The position numbers and the translations under genes were made by a program. From Panicum virgatum (taxonomy: Eukaryota; Streptophyta; Magnoliopsida; Poales; Poaceae), in contig NC_053142.1 in assembly GCF_016808335.1 (NCBI RefSeq), forward strand, positions 2,989,802-3,053,801: a stretch of DNA of 64,000 nt, read 5' to 3'. Positions 57,611 through 64,000 of the stretch are shown piece by piece. Below the pieces are notes generated by a model that saw only the letters and a list, made by a program, of their open reading frames with translations, was not told the origin of the DNA and did not search any database. Position 1 is the stretch's first letter. Every line of letters starts with the position of its first letter.

Positions 57611-58774
57611 GAAGATGATATTTGAAGCATATTGACCATAGGGTCAAGGTGTTATTAGACTAAGACTTTGGGTTATCTCAAGGGTCTACTGACATTTGTT
57701 ATTGTATATTATGGTGTTTCTCCTTATTTTCCCACTGGGTTTGAAGGAGTTTTGCCTAATATACCCGAATTACTTTAGTTTTTCCCACAGGGTTTTCCAA
57801 AGATTCTCCTCACATTTTTCCTGAAAGGGTTTTTGGGGGAGTTATATATATCACATCTCCTGATTTTTTCCCATTGGGTTTTCAAGGAGTTATTTGATTG
57901 ATTACAAGACCACAAGAAGATCAAATTGATTACAAAGAAGAAGAAAATTGATCAAGGGGGAGTGTTATGAAGAAATTAGTATTAGTGATCAATTTATATA
58001 ATAGTTAATTAGTTTAGTCATTAGGCGGTTACCTTTCTCGAAAGGGCCAACTCACGAAGGGGCCATTCATGAAGGGGCATGTCCCTTCGAGAATAGGCAC
58101 CCTTTCCCTCTTGTACATATATATAAGAAGTGGTCTAAACCATCAATAAAGACAATCAATCATTCCAATCACTTTTACTTCTAACACTTTGGATGCATGT
58201 CATCTTTGGCCAGAGTGTTGAATATGGTGAGCATAGACTTGTACAAAATTGGTAGGCCCAGAAAACATTTCTAGAATAAGTTTTTAAATTAGATCTTGCA
58301 ATATGTCTAGTTTAAGTGGGTTATTTATCCATACTGGTATACTGAGTATTAGAAGGTATAACTTTTACAGTACCATTATTTTATTTACTAAGAGCTATAA
58401 AACAAGTTTGATAAATTTTAGATAAGCACAACTAGACCAAATGAATTATTTCAGATTTTTCTAGGTACAAGAACTATTTTTCTTGATTTAGATACATTGA
58501 TCAAATGAAAAACATTATGTAACAAAAGTTGTAGATCTTATTTTATAGAATCCAGAACAGTTGAGTTTGTATTTTTCCGATTTTTCTACGATTTTATATC
58601 GATTTTACAAGTTCACTGTTTAATGCGCCCTAGGCGCCAGGACTAAAATGTAATTTTTTTTATATTTAGATCCTGTCGTCAACTGGATGGACGACAGGCA
58701 CCCATTTTTAAAAATTTCCCTATTCGGCATATATTTTTGAAATTTTATTTTTTTGAATATAAAAATGAAAAAAG

Positions 58775-59358
58775 GCAGAAATTAACAATGCGCATTTCTG
58801 GGCTAGGGCCTCTGAGGGCCCATTCGGTTTGTGCTCCCTGCTGGCCCAGCCAAAATTTGTCTGTGCTTAAAACGTGGATGGTGCCAAATTTTATACAAAA
58901 CAATGTTGGTGTTTGGTTTGTGACCGTGCGTTGAAACGTGTTTGATCTGCAGCCATGCTTAAACCTAGAAAAATATAGCCAAATAAGGTGTTATTCTGTA
59001 TATATCGCCAAGAACAATAGCGCAAACAAATCATGAATCTGATGCACAATTTAGAAAATAAATACACCCTAGAAAATAAAAACCAAACTCGAAACCAAAC
59101 TTGATAAGTTTTGGAGCCCTGAACCCAAAAACCATGAGTGAGAAATCATTTCCGAACCCAAAACCGCAAAACTCGAAACCACTGCCATCCTTAAGCAAGA
59201 CGTATGCGCCCATGCTTACGTGTTGGATCCATTAACCCGACCTGCGATTAGTGGCAGCTGCGGGTCCAGAGAAAATGACCGGTCAGGGAGAAGAGAACGT
59301 AACCATGTGTACACACTGCTAGCTGACGCCAATAAATGGCACTTCTAGTCTGCTATAC
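58775..59358. other. Intergenic region; possible MITE end
   Basis: GGGCCCATTCGGTTTGTG near 58816 resembles a MITE terminus but no inverted partner was found. Otherwise unremarkable. Confidence 0.3.
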
Positions 59359-59361
59359 TAC

Positions 59362-59714
59362 GGCCCTGTTTAGTTCTCTTTACATATAAACGCAAAAATT
59401 TTTTGCGACAGAATCTTACCAATTTGATGTATTAAATGAAATCTATTTACAAATTTTTTTGCACAGATGGGTTGTAAATCGCGAGATGAATCTAATGATG
59501 CTAATTAATACATGATTAAGCAATAATTAGCAGATGGTTACTTTAGCATCACTGTTGCAAATCATAGATTAAGTAGGCTCATTAGATTCGTCTCGTGATT
59601 TACAGCCCATCCATGCAAAAAGTTTTATAAATAGACTTCATTTATTACTTCAAATTAGTAAGATTCATTCGTAAAATTTTGCGTTTTTACATTTACTGGG
59701 TGGAAACCAGGGCC
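59362..59714. mobile_element. Grass 'GGCCCTGTTTAG' MITE (353 bp), TSD TAC
   Basis: GGCCCTGTTTAGTTC at 59362 and, on the minus strand, GGCCCTGGTTTCCACCC at 59714 are the ends; TAC is duplicated at 59359-59361 and 59715-59717. The interior (CGAGATGAATCTAATGATGC, then GGCTCATTAGATTCGTCTCG inverted) is a very common grass MITE type, probably PIF/Harbinger derived. Confidence 0.88.
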
Positions 59715-59717
59715 TAC

Positions 59718-60972
59718 ATCGCAATGGCGATATGGCAAATGGATCGAGGAAAGGGACATGTAACTGATGAGATGGCGATGGGTCTTTGTGCCTAGATCTG
59801 GATGTGACGTCCACGCCGGGGTGAGCACGCAAGCAGCAATGCATGCCAAATTGCAAATGCGATGATGCTGTGTGTGCCTACCTTTCAGGTAAAGCAGCTT
59901 GGATTGTATTTTGCGTTGGGTCTTTCCTTTTTGCTTGCAAAGTGAGTGTTGAGTGGCCCATGGATCCATCCATTCATCCCATGAGGTAATGGATGCTGGC
60001 CAACTTCAGAGGTTATTATAGTAATTCAATGACTAAAGGAGGAGTAAGAGAATGCTGAGCAGTTTAAGCAGTGGATAAGCACGAAGGTAAGCTAGCAATG
60101 GCTGCAGTGCTCCATGGTACGCATATATATTCACTTTCTCTGTAACTTTTACTCTAAACTGTAGCTACAACATAACATTGGAGAGAGCGGACTGCATGGT
60201 TTACTGCAAGCAGCGTCCGTGTGGGGAGAATTGCTAGCCTGGTAGTATGGTAGGCCGGGGTGCACCCCTGCAGGCTGCAGCACTCTGCTTGTGGCTGGAT
60301 TGTGAATTGAAATCAATGAGGGAACCAACTGCCACCAACTTTGCTCATGTCGTGGCCCACAGATGTCCCCTGTGGCCCTGTTCCATGTGGGCATTTATTT
60401 ACTCTGATCTCCTTTTTAGGAAAAAGGAATGCAGGCACGCAAACTTGTTAGAACTGTAATTTGACCTGCCGTCAGTTACCAGTCCTAGATCAGTCAGCAA
60501 AACCAGCAAACAATAAACTATAGAGTGCAAGTATTGTCGTATAACCGAAGAAACAAGAACAGAGCAGGGGTTGTATTCTTGGATGAGCAAATGGCCAACG
60601 GCTAGCAGTGCATAGTAGATGATTCTTGCCACTGATTTTTGTTTCAGTTTTGCAGACTGGGAATCACAGGCTTTATCATCCCTTCATGCCTAGTAATGCA
60701 CCCTTGAAGCCACCAATTCAATGCCAAGATATTTAGATTAATCACAGCTTGGATTATTTCAGCAACCATAAGCGGATAAACTGCCAAAAAAAAAGTTCCT
60801 CACAGACAGGAACAAAGAAGCAGGAAATTAAATTGGGCGCCCTCTAGCTTTTAATCGTCATCAACCATCATCATCACTGAGACCGATCCATCAATCATAC
60901 AGATTGCAGATACGGGCGATCGGATCGGACATGGAGGAGGAGGGCTGAAGAAGGAAAGATTTCGTCATGGAG
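59718..60972. other. Intergenic and 3' flank of the PMEI gene
   Basis: No coding region recognised. The part next to 60972 is the 3' UTR side of the minus-strand inhibitor gene. Confidence 0.4.
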
Positions 60973-61581
60973 CTACAGCAGCAGGCGGTGCGGCGCCGGG
61001 TCGAGCCTGTTGACGAGCGCGAGCGCGTTGCTGGTGGCCTCCGCGACGGCCACCACCCGCCTCTTGACGGCGCCGCCGTCCACCTTGCCGCGGGCCTGGG
61101 CGAGCGAGTCGAGGCAGGTGTCGGTGTCGGTGAGCGCGGCGCTGGCCCAGGTCTGCACGTTGGCGAGCGACCACGCGAAGCGCGGGGTGCCCGCGCGCCC
61201 CATCCGCTCCATCTCCGCCGCCGACCGCCGCAGCCGCTCCTCGGCGTCGCGCGCCAGCTCGGCGCAGTCCTCCATGGCGCCCTTGCCGGCCCGGATGTAG
61301 GCGGAGCAGTTGTGCGCGCGGTCGGCGCCCACCACCAGCGCCGCCCGCGCCAGGCGCCGCGGGCTGCGCCCCACGGTGGGCGCGCAGGGCACCAGGGTGC
61401 TCTCGCACACGCGCGGGTACCGCGTCGAGCGGCACGAGCGGCGCACGAAGTCCACCGCGATGGCCGGGGCGACCGCGGAGGCAGAAGGGGGCTTGGCCTT
61501 CGCCGGCGATGCCGCGGCCGAGGCGAGGACCAAGAGGCAGGCGAGCAGGGGAAGGTGGTGGTGGTGGTGGCGCCGCCTCAT
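60973..61581 (-). CDS. Pectin methylesterase inhibitor / invertase inhibitor domain protein
   Basis: Single exon, 202 residues, start ATG at 61581. This start is preferred over an upstream in-frame ATG at 61758 because it directly precedes a signal peptide: MRRR and five His, then a hydrophobic Leu/Ala core (about residues 10-24). The PMEI fold (PF04043) is shown by Cys50 and Cys59 (first hairpin, VRRSC...YPRVC), Cys106 (MEDCAEL) and Cys156 (TDTDTCLDSL), the two disulfides typical of the family; Cys66 and Cys92 are extra. Such secreted four-helix proteins bind and block pectin methylesterase or acid invertase in the cell wall; the target cannot be told from sequence. GC-rich throughout, like many grass single-exon genes. 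No damage is seen. Confidence 0.92.
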   Translation of the reverse strand: MRRRHHHHHLPLLACLLVLASAAASPAKAKPPSASAVAPAIAVDFVRRSCRSTRYPRVCESTLVPCAPTVGRSPRRLARAALVVGADRAHNCSAYIRAGKGAMEDCAELARDAEERLRRSAAEMERMGRAGTPRFAWSLANVQTWASAALTDTDTCLDSLAQARGKVDGGAVKRRVVAVAEATSNALALVNRLDPAPHRLLL

Positions 61582-62204
61582 CTTCGGCTTTCTCTCCCTC
61601 TCCAAGGCAGGCAGGCAGACAGACTCCGGGAATGGCGAGCTGATTCGTTGTTGTTTCCTTTTTTTCTGGTTTTGATTTGATGATGGATGGCAACGCCAAC
61701 GCGGGGCGGTGGAAACGCCACAGACGACCTGGAATGCGTTTGGAATTTGACCCTGCACGACACGAAACCACGCTCAAGTCTGAACCATGGAAGGAAGAAG
61801 CGCGCACCCCGGCCCGGCCGGTTCCTCGCCTAAATTCCGGTGCTCCTGCAATTTGTGCGTAAATAAAGTCGTTGGTGTGTTTTTACGACGGTTATTAATG
61901 CGGGTTTAAGTAGGAGCAAAACAGGGCAGGGAAAACAACTTTTATTACAAATCATAATATTTCAAGGTGGCGGATGAGAGCACATCTACCGAAGCAGCAC
62001 ATACCGAGGAGAGGAGAGGAGAGATTTTTGTTTCTTTATTGTCTTATGCTCCACCTCATCCAGCGATATTGCTGAGACGGTTAGAGAGTGCCTAAGTGGA
62101 AAGTACACTATACGATGATTGTCCTATCAATCTTTACGTCTTCGGTACCTCACTCAAGGGCATCCTCAGCTTCGCCATCCTTTCCAAGCATATCCCATGC
62201 ATGT
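61582..62204 (-). promoter_or_regulatory. Upstream region of the PMEI gene
   Basis: About 0.6 kb of 5' flank on the minus strand with no gene. A clear TATA box at a suitable distance was not identified. Confidence 0.35.
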
Positions 62205-63002
62205 TCTTCAAAAAAAAAAGGCAACTAGAGGGAGAGCCCTCTCCGTGTATCTAATAAAGTGTGGACCCCACACTTTATCACTTCATCCCACACGCCTCCT
62301 TTGCACGCAGCTTCTTCTTCCTCGCGCATCGCCAAATCCGCCCCCCGACGCCCCCAACTCTCCGCCCCCGCCACTGCCGTCCGCCAGCTCCGGCGGCGAC
62401 GCCGCCGCTGGAGCAACCGCCCACAACCCACAGCCGCCCGTGCCCACATACACCCAGTCGCCAGATCCTGCTCTGCCCCCGCCGGCGAGGACCGCACTCC
62501 ACCCAACCCACCCCTCCCCTCCCCTCTCCTCCTCCCCTTCCCCTCTATTCAACAGGAACCACGCCACCACCATCGTCGTCATCTTCTTCATCTCCGACGA
62601 ACGCCCCTGCCTCCAACACCGCCCACCGGTTGTCCATCACCACCCGGCCGGCGGCGCCATCGCCGCCGGCCTCGCCGCCCACAACCCGCCTCCTCCGTCA
62701 GGCCGCCCGCCGCCCACGGCCATCCCTTTATAGCCCGCCGGTCATGGATCCCTCCCCCAACCCCAACCCCAGAAACCCTAGAACCCTAACCTCGTCGGCC
62801 TCCACCGCCACCCCGGCCGGCGGCGACCCCCGCCGCCGACCGCCCCGCCCACCTCCCGCCCATCCCGTCACCGGAGAATAAGGTGTAGTAGAGTTATTTT
62901 CTCTCTCCATTTTGTTACTTTTTGTGTGTATTTCATAATGTAACAAGAGGGCTCTTCAGTTAGTGCTAAATGGAGAGGGCTCTCCGTGTAGCACTATTGA
63001 AA
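62205..63002. repeat. GC-rich insert bounded by matching hairpin motifs
   Basis: GGAGAGCCCTCTCCGTGTA near 62231-62249 and GGAGAGGGCTCTCCGTGTA near 62971-62989 mark the two sides; A-runs lie just outside (62210-62220 and 62999-63009). A perfect 11-bp stem with a 3-base loop (ATAAAGTGTGG/CCACACTTTAT) is at 62253-62277, and TAGTGCTA/TAGCACTA bracket the right motif. The Pro/Ser/Arg-rich frames in the GC-rich core (62300-62880) match nothing. Possibly a non-autonomous transposon with captured sequence. Confidence 0.45.
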
Positions 63003-63119
63003 AAAAAATACCCCCTGCATGAAGCACAACTATTTGATTGGTGGCTGGAGTGGCCTTCGGTCTGCCTGGCTCGTTCTCCCCCTGTGCGAAATTCATGCGT
63101 GACACCAGTCTCATGCCAT

Positions 63120-64000
63120 AGGCTTTATTTGGATGCTCTAACTGAGTTAGTGGTTAGTGGTAGTATCTAACTTACGACTAACTCTGAACTAACTCTAACT
63201 AAATAGGTCTAAAGATGGAAGTGTTAGATTGACAATAAATACACTTTTTCAATCATTTGATCTCTTTCCAGCAGGATTTGGTGTGGCTAGCTCTTATATG
63301 ACCTCCTCCCTAGCTGCTCTCTCCAACTCTCCTCCCACGCCGCCCCATCTCTCTACCGAAGTTCCCTCCCCTCCACCTCTGTCTGACGCCGGAGGAGGGC
63401 ATGGCGGCACGGGGCGGCGCGGCAGCCCTGCAGCACCGGCGGCATGGGGTGCCACGGTGGCCCTGCAGCGCCAGCGCACAGCGGGACAGCAGGAGGCGAA
63501 CTTGGCCCTATAGTGGCGGCACACGGTGGCACGCAACAGCGCACGATGGCATGCTGGAGCAGGGCGCGGCGGCGCGCGCACGACGTCCCTGTAGTGTCGG
63601 AGCGTGGTGGTCCACGATGGCCCTACAGTGCTGGCACGTGATGGCCTGCAACGGGACGCGGTATAACGGTGCGCGACCTGGCAGTGCCGGCACGGGGCGG
63701 GGCGGCGAGTGGCGGGGCAGCACGCATCAACGAAGACTGGATCCATTCAAGGTGAGCAGACTCGGGGGCGGCGGCCCACCTGGTTCCGGTGAAGGGAGTG
63801 GTGGCCCCGACGCCCCTGAGGAGTGGATAGGGGAGCGGCGACACCCTGGGGAGCGAACGGGGAAGCAAAGTAGTGCCACACACGAATCTGAGGAGGGGAG
63901 AGAAAGGGGGAAAAGAGGGGCCCACCCCAATCTAACCCCAATAAGCACCCCTTGTGGGGGATAGCTTTTGGGATGGGTTAGATGCATCTAACCCAATCTA
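63120..64000. other. GC-rich repeat-like region running off the right edge
   Basis: Starts with TTATTTGGATGCTCTAACTG and TTAGT-rich MITE-like sequence, passes a GC-rich part with repeated GGC(A/G)CG and TGGCC patterns (63390-63760), and ends in a 22-bp perfect palindrome TGGGTTAGATG/CATCTAACCCA at 63974-63995. It may be one TIR element whose right end lies beyond 64000. Confidence 0.3.

Larger units (their letters stand above)
51731..58186 (+). mobile_element. Complete but decayed Copia LTR retrotransposon (6456 bp), TSD CTTTG
   Basis: LTRs 51731-51952 (222 bp) and 57963-58186 (224 bp) both run TGTTATGAAG...TTCTAACA. They differ at a handful of sites and a TA unit. TSD CTTTG is at 51726-51730 and 58187-58191. 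The PBS (about 51954-51965, TTATCAGCAC type) and the PPT AAGGGGGAG (57954-57962) are in place. Each LTR has a TATATA(TA)AAG box. The internal region has a 2.3-kb leader, then pol-like sequence full of stops. The LTRs are much better preserved than the coding region, suggesting a non-autonomous copy mobilised in trans. Confidence 0.92.
51384..58774. repeat. Long inverted-repeat (foldback) arms split by a Copia insertion
   Basis: Left arm 51384 to about 51680 and right arm about 58488-58774 are inverted copies. Both read outward through CTTTTTTCATTTTTATATT, ATATGCCGAATAGGGAAATTT, a GTCG(C/T)CCATCCAGTTG block and GCGCATTAAA. The right arm resembles solo LTR B at about 25895-25985 in the same orientation (AACAAAAGTTGTAG and TTTTTCTACGATTTTATAT blocks), and more weakly solo LTR A near 20345-20400. 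The arms may therefore derive from that LTR family. Excluding the Copia element, the foldback is about 0.9 kb. Confidence 0.7.

Noticed and set aside
61582..61758. Upstream in-frame start extending the PMEI by 59 residues
   Set aside because: The extension is not a signal peptide and would place the hydrophobic signal internally; the ATG at 61581 gives a normal secreted inhibitor.
62119..62881. Overlapping Pro/Ser-rich frames of about 200 codons
   Set aside because: Three plus-strand frames are open at once, a composition effect of C-rich DNA.
63401..63964. A 187-codon plus-strand frame near the right edge
   Set aside because: GC-rich, repetitive Arg/Gly/Ala composition with open frames on the other strand as well; no domain.

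Overview
This is a nuclear window from a grass (Poaceae, probably a panicoid). The evidence is the transposon mix (Tekay/Del-like and Tat-like Ty3/gypsy elements, Copia, L1 LINEs, CACTA, PIF/Harbinger, hAT and the common grass 'GGCCCTGTTTAG' MITE), very GC-rich first exons, and plant-only host families. Only three convincing intact host genes were found: an UNC93-like membrane protein (+, 32606-34173, two exons), an aluminium-activated malate transporter (ALMT) type anion channel (+, 44960-47598, five exons) and a pectin methylesterase/invertase inhibitor (-, 60973-61581, one exon). Nearly everything else is nested mobile DNA. No rRNA, tRNA or CRISPR array was seen.

Layout. 1-7482: two tandem copies of a 4.15-kb unit made of a truncated, intron-containing gag and a Tekay/Del-like LTR; the array probably continues left of the window. 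7483-16464: a 5'-truncated Tat-lineage Ty3/gypsy element with RT, RNase H, archaeal-type RNase H and integrase, an antisense plant-mobile-domain gene, an acidic antisense ORF and a 3' LTR. 16465-17319: the 5' end of another gypsy element on the minus strand. 17320-27973: remains of a PIF/Harbinger-like element carrying a GRF zinc-finger gene, an RNase H1 N-terminal-like gene and a transposase exon, split by two solo LTRs of about 4 kb with perfect target-site duplications (TSDs). 27974-32250: LINE scraps and a gene-fragment-carrying TIR element. 32606-34173: UNC93-like. 34330-41800: CACTA, LINE and MITE debris and a field of CGGTT..AACCGGT motifs. 41801-44371: CACTA-like element with a nested Pack-MULE-like element. 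44960-47598: ALMT with an hAT MITE in intron 2. 47910-50790: a retroposon and a small CACTA element. 51384-58774: two inverted arms split by a complete but decayed Copia element. 59362-59714: MITE. 60973-61581: PMEI. 62205-64000: hairpin-rich repeats.

The most unusual signal is inside LTRs. Three LTR types (the tandem array and the two solo LTRs) carry the same two-exon coding-like layout. An acidic exon starts with two bases of a split codon and ends at a GC-type donor (AG|GCAAG); 1.0-1.1 kb downstream lies a short terminal exon with a stop. Splice phases are identical, and the frame stays open across the junction in the array and in one solo LTR. The array's gag is also interrupted by a 111-bp GT-AG intron whose removal restores the conserved gag domain. 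Introns inside retrotransposon coding and LTR sequence deserve a transcript check.
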